From: Arthrobacter sp. 24S4-2 | Lineage (GTDB): Bacteria; Actinomycetota; Actinomycetes; Actinomycetales; Micrococcaceae | NCBI RefSeq assembly: GCF_005280255.1 | Contig: NZ_CP040018.1 | Coordinates: 3,658,001 to 3,722,000, forward strand | Length of the DNA stretch: 64,000 nt | Direction: 5' to 3' | Shown: positions 56,104 to 64,000 of the stretch, piece by piece | How positions within the stretch are numbered: the stretch's first letter is position 1 | Layout of the letters: each line of letters opens with the position of its first letter | Notes under the pieces: model-generated | The model's database searches: none | Told to the model about the DNA's origin: nothing | Seen by the model: only the letters and a program-made list of their open reading frames with translations | Translations under genes and position numbers: made by a program

Positions 56104-56238
56104 ATGCCTGACAAATCGCCGCACCGGCAGGTCACCAAGAAATCGGACAAGTCCATCAAGCAAAAGAGGGCCGAGAAGAAGTCCAAGCATGAACTGGACA
56201 CCCACGTGGACCCTGTAGCGCACATCAAGAAGCGCTGA
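56104..56238 (+). CDS. Small basic protein near tmRNA
   Basis: The 44-residue Lys-rich protein (KKSDKSIKQKRAEKKSK) has a strong GGGAGGG ribosome site five bases before the ATG. No signal or membrane segment is seen. The charge and strong translation signal suggest a nucleic-acid- or ribosome-binding role, not proven. Confidence 0.75.
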   Translation: MPDKSPHRQVTKKSDKSIKQKRAEKKSKHELDTHVDPVAHIKKR

Positions 56239-56290
56239 CGCCGCGCGGCCGTTGAGGGCCGCGGGCGGATGCGGGCACGGTGCCGAAACA

Positions 56291-56322
56291 AAAAGGCCGG
56301 AAGCTTTCGCTTCCGGCCTTTT
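56291..56322. terminator. Terminator of tmRNA and the small basic protein gene
   Basis: AAAAGGCCGGAAGC (56291-56304), loop TTTC, GCTTCCGGCCTTTT (56309-56322) is a perfect hairpin with U-runs in both directions, between convergent transcripts. Confidence 0.93.
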
Positions 56323-56355
56323 GCACGGGGTGGAACCGCGTTGCCGCCGTTCCGA

Positions 56356-56724
56356 TGGTGGAGATGGGGGGAATTGAACCCCCGTCCGATGTTGTGTTAA
56401 CAGGGCTTCTCCGGGCGCAGTTTGCGTCGGATTTTCTCGGCCCCAGCCCTCCTGCAAACAGGTGGCTGATCCGGGCCCAGTCATCTAAGAGTCCCGTTTG
56501 CCCCGATGACGGAGGCAAACAGCAGTGGCTATCTAAATGACGCCAGGATCCGGGGCAATAGCGACCTCGGGCTGACGGACTGTCTTACTGCTTAGGCAGC
56601 GAGAGCGAAGTCAGTGCGGTTTGATTTGGCACTTATTGGTTTGCAGACAGCGTTTACGAGATAATTCTGCATCCTCGGCCCGCTTCACCTGTCGCGACTA
56701 ACATCGTCGAAACCGATCATCCCC
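56356..56724 (-). ncRNA. ssrA: Transfer-messenger RNA
   Basis: The 369-base tmRNA rescues stalled ribosomes. The 5' end GGGGATG pairs with 3' CATCTCC, followed by an encoded CCA. GGTTTCGAC near the 5' end and the T-arm GGGGGTTCAATTCCCCC are the tRNA-like signatures. The tag frame ends in ...RTDFALAA and a stop at about 56593. The likely resume codon is GCC, giving AKSNRTDFALAA. smpB, its partner, is encoded about 160 bases upstream on the same strand. Confidence 0.95.
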
Positions 56725-56885
56725 GTATTTTGTTACCAAACCGGTCAGGACTGCTGAAGTACCGCGTTGCGGAAACCGCATCAATCCCTCCCGGACTACC
56801 AATCATAACGCACTGCCGGCCGGAATCATTCCCGCCGGGGGCCGCGTGTTCCGGCGGCCTCCGGCCGCACGGGGCAGCAGCACGG

Positions 56886-57356
56886 TCAGCCGCGGTTCCT
56901 TTCGCGCATGATCCGCAGCGACTCGCGCTTGTCCTGCTGTTCACGGAGGGTCTGCCGTTTGTCGTATTCCTTTTTACCGCGTGCGACGCCGATCTCGACC
57001 TTCGCCCGTCCGTCAAGGAAATACAGCTGGAGCGGAACAATCGTGAAGCCGGATTCACGGATCTTGTGTGAGATCTTGGTCAGCTCTTCGCGGTGCAGCA
57101 GCAGTTTGCGGCGCCGCCGGGCGGAGTGGTTCGTCCAGCTCCCCTGGTTGTATTCGGGAATGTGGATACCCTCCATCCACAGCTCGTCGTTGTAGAACGT
57201 GCAGAAGCCGTCAACCATGGAGGCGTGCCCCTCGCGGAGGGACTTGACCTCCGTCCCCATCAGGGCAATCCCGGCTTCGTACGTGTCCAGGACATGGTAG
57301 TCATGCCGGGCCTTCCGGTTGGTGGCCACTACCTTACGGCCACTTTCTTTCGGCAC
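56886..57356 (-). CDS. smpB: SsrA-binding protein SmpB
   Basis: SmpB binds tmRNA and fits it into the ribosomal A site. The 156-residue protein has the OB-fold blocks VATNRKARHDYHV and LMGTEVKSLREGHAS, FLDGRAKVEIGVARGKKEYDKR and the C-terminal basic tail that probes the mRNA channel. GTG at 57356 follows GAGGAG. Confidence 0.97.
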   Translation of the reverse strand: MPKESGRKVVATNRKARHDYHVLDTYEAGIALMGTEVKSLREGHASMVDGFCTFYNDELWMEGIHIPEYNQGSWTNHSARRRRKLLLHREELTKISHKIRESGFTIVPLQLYFLDGRAKVEIGVARGKKEYDKRQTLREQQDKRESLRIMRERNRG

Positions 57357-57471
57357 GGTGGAACTCCTCAGCTCTTGGGTTGGACGGATGCCCCGGCCAG
57401 TCCGGCGCGAAGCTATTTAATTCTACGGCAGTCAGGGCCCGCTGTTCGTGCCGGCCGGCCTGGACAGGCGA

Positions 57472-58860
57472 TCAGAGCAGGAGCATCGGATCAACGGCCT
57501 TGCCGTTGAGCCACGTCTCGAAGTGCGAATGGCAGCCTGTCGAGTTGCCGGTCGTTCCGGAGTAGGCAATCAACTGGCCCTGGCTTACCTGCTGGCCGAC
57601 CGAGACCACCACGCTGCTGTTGTGGTAGTAAATGGTGGTCAACGAGTTGCCCTGGACTACGCCGTGTGAGATTTTGACGTTGTTGCCGCCGCCGTCGTTG
57701 GCCCAACCGGCCGAGAAGACGGTACCTGCCGCCGGGGCGTAAACAGGGGTGCCGCAGCTGGCGCCGAAGTCGATTCCGGTGTGCATGTACCCGCCGGAAC
57801 CATAGAAGTCGACGGTGCCCGGCGGCGTCGCACGCCAGCCGAAACCTGAGGTGATGGGAATGTCTGCTGCGAAGGGGTGCCGAAGGCCGAAGGCCGACGG
57901 CGGCCCCATCTGCGGGACGTACGGCTGGGCTGCCTGGCCTGCGGCCCTTGCCGCGGCGGCTGCAGCTTCGGCGATGCGGCGCTGCTCGGCTTCCCATGCT
58001 TCGCGCAGCTTCCGGTCGCGTTCAACGATTTCGGCAGCTACGGAATCCTGTGCGGCCTGAACCTTGGACAGCTGACTCTGGATGCCCGGCTTGGCTGCCT
58101 GAAGTTCGTTGTTGAGCCGGGTGGTGTCTGCGATGAGCTTGTCCACCTGCTCCTTCTTGGCCGCCGCTTCGTCCCGGGCTGCCTTTTCCTTCGCCAGAGC
58201 GGCATCGGCCTTAGCCTTGAGGTCCTTGATTTCGGCTTCAACGGCCTGCAGGCGCGCCTGCGAATTGACGTTGGTGGCGTTCTGCTGGGACAGCTTGTCC
58301 ATTGCGGAGTTCTGGCTGCGCATTGCCTGGTCCGCGAGGTCCATGGTGTCTGTCAGGCTTCCGCCAGCTTTCGATCCAAAGAAGAGAGTCAGGTTCGAGG
58401 GAACGCCGCCGGACTTGTAGGCCTGCGTGGCGATCTGGCCGATGAGTTTCTTCGTGTCGGCGATCTTCTGCTTGTCCGTCTCGAGTTGCTGCGTGATCTT
58501 GGCCTTGTTCTGCTGGGCCAGGTCCACCCGGGCCGCCAGCGCCTCGACTTCCTTCACCGCACTCGCGACCCTTCCCTGCGCTTCAAGCAGGGCCTGCTGG
58601 GCGGCGGGAAGCTGGCCCTGGTAGATCACCAGGTCCCCTGCGGCTTTGGCAATCTTCGCGTCCACGAATTCAAGCGACTGCTGCACCCTGGCTGCCTCGG
58701 CTTCGAGCGCCGCCTGTTTGTCTTTCAGGTCGTCCGCGAATGCGACGGGAGTGGAGGCGCCCAGGCTCGCGGCCAGGATCAGCGCCAGTGCGGCACTGAC
58801 AACGCGGCTGCCCCGTGCCGCGTTCCGGAACCGGCGGGCCCTGCGGTCCATTGCTGTCAT
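57472..58860 (-). CDS. M23-family peptidase with coiled coil (EnvC/FtsX-partner type)
   Basis: The 462-residue exported protein has a signal peptide (about 14-43), a long coiled coil (about 45-290) with many KAK/AQ heptads, and a C-terminal LytM domain with the zinc motifs HTGIDFG and HSHFE. It probably cuts peptidoglycan or activates a hydrolase under FtsEX control, since ftsX is directly upstream. ATG at 58860 is chosen because AAGGA is six bases before it; two more ATGs stand just upstream. Confidence 0.9.
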   Translation of the reverse strand: MTAMDRRARRFRNAARGSRVVSAALALILAASLGASTPVAFADDLKDKQAALEAEAARVQQSLEFVDAKIAKAAGDLVIYQGQLPAAQQALLEAQGRVASAVKEVEALAARVDLAQQNKAKITQQLETDKQKIADTKKLIGQIATQAYKSGGVPSNLTLFFGSKAGGSLTDTMDLADQAMRSQNSAMDKLSQQNATNVNSQARLQAVEAEIKDLKAKADAALAKEKAARDEAAAKKEQVDKLIADTTRLNNELQAAKPGIQSQLSKVQAAQDSVAAEIVERDRKLREAWEAEQRRIAEAAAAAARAAGQAAQPYVPQMGPPSAFGLRHPFAADIPITSGFGWRATPPGTVDFYGSGGYMHTGIDFGASCGTPVYAPAAGTVFSAGWANDGGGNNVKISHGVVQGNSLTTIYYHNSSVVVSVGQQVSQGQLIAYSGTTGNSTGCHSHFETWLNGKAVDPMLLL

Positions 58861-58887
58861 CATCATTCCTTCGTTCGTATGCACAGC

Positions 58888-59802
58888 CTAGACCCGCAAA
58901 TATCTACGTAAGGTCAAGAGAGACGAAATTCCTGCCAAGGATGCGCCAAGGCCGAGGAGTGCCGGAGCGAGGAGGAGCGTCTGGGCCGGGGAGATAAACG
59001 CTGTGTCCGGATACTGCTTTGACATGTACTCGCCGAGGAAGAAGTGGGCCACGGCCCAGAGCGTTCCGGAAGCCAGCGCCGCGCCTATCACCGCTGCAAT
59101 GACGCCTTCAAGAATGAACGGCAGCTGAATGACGGTCTTGGACGCGCCAACCAGGCGCATGATTCCCGTCTCCCGGCGCCTGCTGAACGCGGACAGGCGG
59201 ATGGTGGTGGCGATTAGCAGGATAGCGCAGACAGTCATGACGCCGGCGATGCTCACAGCCACCAGCGAGGCGGCATTCATCACCGAGAACAGGCGCTCCA
59301 GCACTTGGCGCTGGTCGATCACCGTTTCAACGCCCGGCTGTGACGAGAATGTCTCACTGATGATCTGGTACTTCTCCGGGTCCTTCATGTTGATACGGAA
59401 GGAGGCGGGCAGTTGGTCCGGGGTTACCGAGTCCACGATCGGGGAGTTCGAGAACTGCTCCTTGAAGTGCTTGTAGGCGTCGTCCTTGGACTCAAATTGG
59501 AAGTCGTTGATGTATTGGGACACGGCGGGTGATTCCAGCAGCGTCCGCAGGTTTTCCTGCTGCTCCGGCGTGGCCGTCCCGGAGGCGCATCCGGCCGCCG
59601 TCGAACCGTCACCGCAGAGGAAGATGGCCACCTGGACTTTGTCGTACCAGTAGCCTTTCATCTGGTTGATCTGCAGCTGGAGCATGCCTGCCGCCCCGAC
59701 GAACGTCAGCGACACGAAGGTCACCAGGATCACCGAAACAACCATGGACAGGTTGCGCCTGAGCCCGCTCCCGATCTCGCTGAGGATGAAGGCGAGCCTC
59801 AC
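58888..59802 (-). CDS. ftsX: Cell division protein FtsX
   Basis: FtsX is the membrane half of FtsEX. The 304-residue protein has one N-terminal helix, an extracellular domain (about 45-165) and three C-terminal helices (RETGIMRLVGAS loop near 225). The ATG overlaps ftsE by four bases. Confidence 0.95.
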   Translation of the reverse strand: MRLAFILSEIGSGLRRNLSMVVSVILVTFVSLTFVGAAGMLQLQINQMKGYWYDKVQVAIFLCGDGSTAAGCASGTATPEQQENLRTLLESPAVSQYINDFQFESKDDAYKHFKEQFSNSPIVDSVTPDQLPASFRINMKDPEKYQIISETFSSQPGVETVIDQRQVLERLFSVMNAASLVAVSIAGVMTVCAILLIATTIRLSAFSRRRETGIMRLVGASKTVIQLPFILEGVIAAVIGAALASGTLWAVAHFFLGEYMSKQYPDTAFISPAQTLLLAPALLGLGASLAGISSLLTLRRYLRV

Positions 59803-60596
59803 AGCGCCTCCCCTGCGTTTGATGAAGCCGATCCGCCGTCCGGATCCGCGCCGGGACCGTCCTCGCGTCCGCTGGCATCCTTGAGGCGGCGGGACTGCCC
59901 CACCACAGGAATCATGGACGTGTACAGGGCGCGGGCCTCGTCACGGATGACCACGCCGTTCCGGAGCTCCACCACACGTTTGCGCATCTCGTTGACGATG
60001 TCGTCGTCGTGCGTTGCCATGACAACGGTGGTGCCGTTCTGGTTGATCTTGTCCAGGACGCCCATGATGCCCATCGATGTAGTCGGGTCAAGGTTTCCGG
60101 TGGGCTCGTCCGCGAGCAGGATGCCGGGGCGGTTGACTACGGCGCGGGCGATCGCGACACGCTGCTGCTCACCGCCGGAGAGTTCGTGCGGCATCCGGTG
60201 CTCCTTGCCCTCCAGGCCGACGGTCTTGAGCACCTCGGGAACGGTGTCCCGGATGATGCTTCGGCTCTTGCCGATGACCTGCATGGCGAAGGCGACGTTC
60301 GCGAAGACGTTTTTCTGCGGGAGTAGCCGGAAATCCTGGAAGACGACGCCGATTCCGCGGCGCAACCGCGGCACCCGCCAGCTTGAAATGTTTGCCACAT
60401 TCTGGCCGGCAACGTAGACAGCACCGGAGGTGGCCCGGTCCTCCTTGAGTACCAGGCGGAGGAACGTTGACTTGCCGGAACCGGAAGCGCCCACAAGGAA
60501 GGCGAACTCACCACGGTCAATTTCAAGATTGACGGAGTCCAGGGCCGGCCGGGCCTTCTGGTCGTAGATCTTGGTGACATTTTCGAAATGGATCAT
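59799..60596 (-). CDS. ftsE: Cell division ATP-binding protein FtsE
   Basis: The 265-residue ABC ATPase has Walker A GASGSGKST near 35-43, signature LSGGEQQRVA near 140 and Walker B LLADEPTGNLD near 160. A C-terminal tail of about 40 residues (Gly/Ser/Asp-rich) extends past the normal family end. ATG at 60596 gives MIHFENVTKIY, the family N-terminus. Confidence 0.95.
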   Translation of the reverse strand: MIHFENVTKIYDQKARPALDSVNLEIDRGEFAFLVGASGSGKSTFLRLVLKEDRATSGAVYVAGQNVANISSWRVPRLRRGIGVVFQDFRLLPQKNVFANVAFAMQVIGKSRSIIRDTVPEVLKTVGLEGKEHRMPHELSGGEQQRVAIARAVVNRPGILLADEPTGNLDPTTSMGIMGVLDKINQNGTTVVMATHDDDIVNEMRKRVVELRNGVVIRDEARALYTSMIPVVGQSRRLKDASGREDGPGADPDGGSASSNAGEAL

Positions 60597-60692
60597 TGCC
60601 CTATGAACCCTGCAGGACACGGCTGATGGAGCCCCGTTCTGCAGCCGGTGCACGGGCTTTCTTTTGGGGGAAGTAGAGCTCCGGCTCCTCGA

Positions 60693-60721
60693 CTATACGC
60701 AGGGGCACCTGCAGAAAAGCT
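60693..60721 (-). promoter_or_regulatory. Candidate ftsE promoter
   Basis: On the minus strand GCTTTT (60721-60716), 17 bases and TATAGT (60698-60693) lie about 100 bases before ftsE. The -10 is good, the -35 poor. Confidence 0.4.
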
Positions 60722-60782
60722 GGAGTTCCATGGCGTGTCGCCGGATTCGGCCGCCGCGGCGTGCAGGGGCCAGTGCAGGTGC

Positions 60783-61898
60783 CTAGTTGGCGGCGTTCCG
60801 GTTGTCAGTTCGCCAGCGGATGCCGGCGTCAATGAAATCGTCGATTTCGCCGTCGAACACCGCCGAGGTGTTTCCGACCTCGTGCTCGGTCCGAAGGTCC
60901 TTGACCATCTGGTACGGGTTCAGCACGTAGGAGCGCATCTGGTCGCCCCATGAAGCCTTCACATCGCCGGCGAACGCCTTCTTCTCGGCGTCTTCCTGCT
61001 CCTTTTTGAGCAGCAGCAGCCGCGACTGCAGAACACGCAGGGCGGCAGCCCGGTTCTGTAGCTGGGACTTTTCGTTCTGCATGGAAACGACGGTGCCGGT
61101 GGGAATGTGGGTGAGGCGCACGGCGGAGTCGGTGGTGTTGACGGACTGCCCGCCGGGTCCGGAGGACCGGAAGACGTCCACGCGTATTTCGTTGTCCGGG
61201 ATGTCGATGGAGTCCGTTTGCTCGATCAGCGGAATCACTTCCACGGCAGCGAAGGACGTCTGGCGCCGGCCCTGGTTGTCGAACGGGCTGATCCGGACCA
61301 GGCGGTGGGTGCCGGCTTCGACGCTCAGCGTGCCGTAGGCATACGGGGCGTTGACTTCGAAGGTGGCGGACTTCAGCCCGGCTTCTTCGGCGTAGGACGT
61401 GTCCATGATGGTGGTCGGATACCCGTGGCGTTCGGCCCAGCGCAGGTACATCCGGAGCAGCATTTCGGCGAAGTCTGCGGCGTCCACGCCGCCGGCACCT
61501 GAGCGGATGGTGACTACGGCTTCACGTTCGTCGAACTCACCGGAGAGCAGCGTCACCACCTCGAGGTCCTTCAGCGACTTGCGGATGGATTCGAGTTCCG
61601 CGGCAGCCTCGCCCATGGAATCGGCGTCGTCCTCGTCCTGGCCCAACTCCACCAGGACCTCAAGGTCGTCGATCCGGGAAACCAGGGTGTTGAGCCGTTC
61701 GAGTTCGCTCTGCCGGTGCGAGAGCCTGGAAGTGATCTTCTGCCCAGCCGCCGGGTCGTCCCAGAGGTTCGGCTCACCGGCCCGTTCACTCAGCTCGGCG
61801 ATGTCTTCCTTCAGCTCCTCGACATTCGAGACGTTTTCGATGGAGGAGTACGTGGCGCGCAGGGCGCGGATTTCTGCGGAAAAATCTATTTGAGCCAT
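60783..61898 (-). CDS. prfB: Peptide chain release factor 2
   Basis: RF2 reads UAA and UGA. The 371-residue protein has the SPF stop-reading tripeptide (VRISPFDNQ near 206) and GGQ in SSGPGGQSVN near 250. There is no in-frame UGA or programmed frameshift. TAGGCT nine bases before the ATG suggests a nearly leaderless transcript. It precedes ftsE, the usual actinobacterial order. Confidence 0.96.
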   Translation of the reverse strand: MAQIDFSAEIRALRATYSSIENVSNVEELKEDIAELSERAGEPNLWDDPAAGQKITSRLSHRQSELERLNTLVSRIDDLEVLVELGQDEDDADSMGEAAAELESIRKSLKDLEVVTLLSGEFDEREAVVTIRSGAGGVDAADFAEMLLRMYLRWAERHGYPTTIMDTSYAEEAGLKSATFEVNAPYAYGTLSVEAGTHRLVRISPFDNQGRRQTSFAAVEVIPLIEQTDSIDIPDNEIRVDVFRSSGPGGQSVNTTDSAVRLTHIPTGTVVSMQNEKSQLQNRAAALRVLQSRLLLLKKEQEDAEKKAFAGDVKASWGDQMRSYVLNPYQMVKDLRTEHEVGNTSAVFDGEIDDFIDAGIRWRTDNRNAAN

Positions 61899-61995
61899 GG
61901 TTGTTAAAGCCTACGCCATCCGTCCAAGCCGACGGGCACGGGTGGTGCCGGGCGTCATGCCGGACCGGCGCGGTGCGGCAGGGTGAGTTTTGGGG

Positions 61996-62454
61996 CTACC
62001 GGGTGAGCCTGGAACGCGCCGTTGACTTCGCCTCAATCCGGATTCCGTCCGGGATGATGAAGTTCACGATCGGAGGATGGACTTCTGCGCTCAGCACGAC
62101 GACGGCGGTGGAACCGTCCGGACTTCCTGTGGCCGGCGCTACGGCGAGGCCGCTGAACCTGGCGTAGGCGCCGTTGCGGGCCAGGAAGTCGGCCGCGGCG
62201 TTGCGGACGCGGCCGCCGTTCAGCACCGCGGTGGGGCTCCCGCCCTGGGTTTCCACCTGCCCCAGTGTGTAACTGTCCGCCGCCGCAACCGACGCACCGT
62301 CGGCCATGGACAGCAATTTCTTATGCTCAAGGTACAGCGAAGACGCTGCCATGACTGCCGTGGCGACCAGGAGCGCCAGGAGAACATAGCCGATGATGAG
62401 GACCATCATTTGCCCGTCTTCCGCGTCGTGTTCAAAGGCCATACTTCTCCTCAT
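61996..62454 (-). CDS. Tad pilus TadG-like/pseudopilin-associated protein
   Basis: The 152-residue protein has one N-terminal membrane helix preceded by an Asp-rich segment (EDGQMMVLIIGYVLLA) and a small extracellular domain. It matches the short TadG-like protein (Rv3654c type) at the end of actinobacterial Tad loci. ATG shares a base with the previous stop (TAATG). Confidence 0.8.
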   Translation of the reverse strand: MRRSMAFEHDAEDGQMMVLIIGYVLLALLVATAVMAASSLYLEHKKLLSMADGASVAAADSYTLGQVETQGGSPTAVLNGGRVRNAAADFLARNGAYARFSGLAVAPATGSPDGSTAVVVLSAEVHPPIVNFIIPDGIRIEAKSTARSRLTR

Positions 62455-62996
62455 TACCTGAAGCGCCCCACAACCTGAGTGGCGGAGGCATCGAGTTGGC
62501 TCACATTGAGCCGAAACGAATCATTGAAGGGCACGAAAGGCAGCGGGACCGTGAGATGGACCGTGACGGTGACGGCTGAGCCCGGCGCGAAGCACTCCGA
62601 GGGATCGCAGCTTGTTTCCATCCGCGCGTTCTCTGCCGGATGGCCGTAGTCCGCCAAGGCCACCAAGACAGCCTGCTCGGCTGCCGTGCGGCCCGCTTCC
62701 GCGTCGGCCTGGGCAACGTACACCTTCGCGGCCTGGTCCGCGGCACCGACGACGGCGAAGGCACCGCCCTGGATCTGCCCCACCGTGATGATGAAATAGA
62801 CGAGCGGGACCATCAGGAGAAGTGCCAGGAAGGTGAACTCGACGGCGGCACTCCCCCGCTCCTCCGGAGCTGTCCGTCCCGCCGGGTCCTGTGCGCGTTC
62901 AGGCGCGGAAACGCCGTCGGCACCGGCGATTGTTCCCATGGCTTCACCAAATCGGCGCTTGATCGTGGCCCGAATCCTACGGCTGGATTGCGGCAT
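62454..62996 (-). CDS. TadE-family pilus assembly protein
   Basis: The 180-residue protein has a prepilin-like cut and helix motif (ERGSAAVEFTFLALLLMVP, about 46-64), with the Glu five residues into the mature part as in TadE. A Cys pair (CDPSEC) may form a disulfide. It overlaps the preceding gene by 20 bases. Confidence 0.85.
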   Translation of the reverse strand: MPQSSRRIRATIKRRFGEAMGTIAGADGVSAPERAQDPAGRTAPEERGSAAVEFTFLALLLMVPLVYFIITVGQIQGGAFAVVGAADQAAKVYVAQADAEAGRTAAEQAVLVALADYGHPAENARMETSCDPSECFAPGSAVTVTVHLTVPLPFVPFNDSFRLNVSQLDASATQVVGRFR

Positions 62997-63423
62997 GCCC
63001 CTTCACCTCCAGTGCGTCCCGGGGACCGATCAGTCCGATCACCGGTAGCGGGGCCCTGACGGTGACTTCCAACGTGCGGATGCCCTGGAACGTCACTTCG
63101 GTGGTTGTCACGTCCCTGGCGAATTCCGGATTGAGAGCCACGCCGATCAGCTCGCCCGTGCGGTCACGGGCGTCAGCGGCATTCCGGTCTGCAAGGGTGC
63201 CGTGCCTGGCGCCGGATGCTGCAGCGTCGATCAGCGTGTTGCGGACGTGGAGGACCAGCGTGAGCTGAATGATCGCCAGGAAGAAGATCGTGAGCAGCGC
63301 TCCGACCAGCACAAAGTCCACGACAGCGGAGCCACGTTCGCGCGGGCCGGTGCTGCCGTCATCACGCGGCTGTTCCGTCGTCGCTTGGTTCAACCGAGCA
63401 GTCTCCCCGACAGCCGCGGGCAT
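62977..63423 (-). CDS. TadE-family pilus assembly protein (second copy)
   Basis: The 148-residue pseudopilin has the RERGSAVVDFVLVGALL motif (about 28-44) with Asp in place of the usual Glu, one helix and a small beta domain. Two adjacent TadE-like genes imply a pseudopilin pair at the pilus base. Confidence 0.85.
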   Translation of the reverse strand: MPAAVGETARLNQATTEQPRDDGSTGPRERGSAVVDFVLVGALLTIFFLAIIQLTLVLHVRNTLIDAAASGARHGTLADRNAADARDRTGELIGVALNPEFARDVTTTEVTFQGIRTLEVTVRAPLPVIGLIGPRDALEVKGHAAIQP

Positions 63424-63426
63424 GCG

Positions 63427-63681
63427 CTAGTTTCCCACCTTGTCCATGGCCTGGTTGAAAAGCCCCTCAAGGGCAGGTCCGGCCAGGGCCAACAGCGCTG
63501 CGACCAGGACTGCTGACATCAACGTGATCATCACCCAGCCGGGCACATCCCCTCGTTCGGGATGGTCGGCACCCCGGGACTCGCCCGTGCCGGCGCCCGG
63601 GCCGGAGACTTGCGCGGGGGTCCCGAAACGCAGGGCAATCGTGTGGAACAGGACCAAACCGCGGATTCCGAGCTGTTTCAT
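63427..63681 (-). CDS. Flp-type pilin precursor
   Basis: The 84-residue protein has an unusually long, Gly/Pro-rich leader and then a mature part starting near RGDVPGWVMITLMS with a hydrophobic helix (LVAALLALAGP). This fits a short Flp major pilin. It is three bases before the TadE-like gene. Confidence 0.72.
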   Translation of the reverse strand: MKQLGIRGLVLFHTIALRFGTPAQVSGPGAGTGESRGADHPERGDVPGWVMITLMSAVLVAALLALAGPALEGLFNQAMDKVGN

Positions 63682-63745
63682 TGCGCTTCCATTCTGTGGT
63701 TTCGGCTGGAGTGCTTTTCCCGGCGGTCCGGGCGATTTTGACCGG

Positions 63746-64000
63746 TCATAGTCCGAGGCTGATGGCGGCGAGGCCGGGGAACACGGCGAAGATGACCGTC
63801 AGGGGAAGGACGCCAAAGACCAACGGGACCATCATGGCGATTTCCTTCTTTCCCGCCGACTCCATCAGTTCACGTTTCGCTGTGTCCCGGACATCCTGGG
63901 CCTGCGCCCGGAGGACATCGGCAAGCGGCGTTCCCCGTTCCACCGCCACGATGATTCCGTCCACGAACCGTACGAGAGGGCCCAGGTCGGTCCGCGACGA
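63746..64000 (-). CDS. Tad secretion system inner-membrane protein TadC, partial
   Basis: Only the last 84 codons are inside the window; the 5' end is cut by the right edge. RFVDGIIVAVERGTPL, QDVRDTAKRELMESAGKKEIAMM and a final helix pair match the TadC/GspF C-terminus. The order TadC-Flp-TadE-TadE-TadG follows actinobacterial Tad loci. Confidence 0.82.
   Translation of the reverse strand, partial: SSRTDLGPLVRFVDGIIVAVERGTPLADVLRAQAQDVRDTAKRELMESAGKKEIAMMVPLVFGVLPLTVIFAVFPGLAAISLGL

Noticed and set aside
60783..61898. Programmed frameshift in prfB
   Set aside because: The RF2 frame is continuous from a good ATG; no in-frame UGA with a CUU slip site is present.

Overview
This window is high-GC chromosomal DNA from an actinobacterium, most likely a member of the Micrococcaceae close to Arthrobacter or Pseudarthrobacter. 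The evidence is the argS-lysA-hom-thrC-thrB-rho-prfA-prmC-sua5 gene order, a sigma-R/RsrA pair with a sigma-R type promoter, a Kgd-type 2-oxoglutarate dehydrogenase, the 24-residue ribosomal protein bL37, a SAM-IV riboswitch, a Rho with a long Arg/Gly-rich insertion, and several promoters of the TANNNT-N6/7-start-codon (leaderless) kind. No phage, insertion sequence, integron or CRISPR array was found. This is core and lightly accessory chromosome.

Layout. (1) 1-5449, mainly minus strand: a frameshifted wecA-like gene, a plus-strand family 2 glycosyltransferase, a WecG/TagA-type glycosyltransferase, sua5, prmC and prfA. (2) 5515-14783, minus strand: two large RNA hairpins, rho, then the threonine/lysine cluster thrB-thrC-hom-lysA and argS. 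(3) 14840-17936, plus strand: a compact flavin electron-transfer operon (FMN-binding lipoprotein, ApbE flavin transferase, RnfD-like membrane domain fused to an FAD/NAD reductase). (4) 18026-22094: tRNA-Arg(CCG), a protealysin-like M4 protease with an emfourin-like inhibitor, a GlxA-type regulator divergent from a small membrane protein, and a WYL regulator, the last two regions carrying clear palindromic operator candidates. (5) 22130-30553: HrpA helicase, HIT protein, alcohol dehydrogenase, rhodanese, a cysteine-synthase-like enzyme, and a metallo-beta-lactamase-fold hydrolase. (6) 30665-36481: zinc homeostasis (zur convergent with znuACB) and two CNNM/CorC-type CBS membrane proteins. (7) 36848-46302: guaB1, kgd, an SGNH-like pseudoenzyme, a serine hydrolase, a DUF4097-PadR pair and bL37. 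(8) 46429-51970: rsrA-sigR, DoxX, aroA with an in-frame minisatellite, rsgA and hisN. (9) 52153-56724: SAM-IV riboswitch with a class V aminotransferase, a methyltransferase, an MntR/DtxR regulator, small proteins and tmRNA. (10) 56886-64000, minus strand: smpB, an M23 peptidase, ftsX, ftsE, prfB, and the end of a Tad/Flp pilus operon that runs off the right edge.

How genes work together. Lysine and threonine synthesis share one minus-strand unit with argS. Translation termination and rescue are well represented (prfA, prmC, prfB, smpB, ssrA, rsgA). Zinc uptake and its regulator face each other. RsrA and sigma-R form a redox switch with a matching promoter upstream.

Three genes (wecA, the M4 protease and the cysteine-synthase-like gene) are each broken by one missing base in a C or G run, and the alcohol dehydrogenase may be a fourth. 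The shared pattern points more to base-calling or assembly error than to true gene decay. All functions are inferred from sequence motifs and gene context read by eye; no database search was run.
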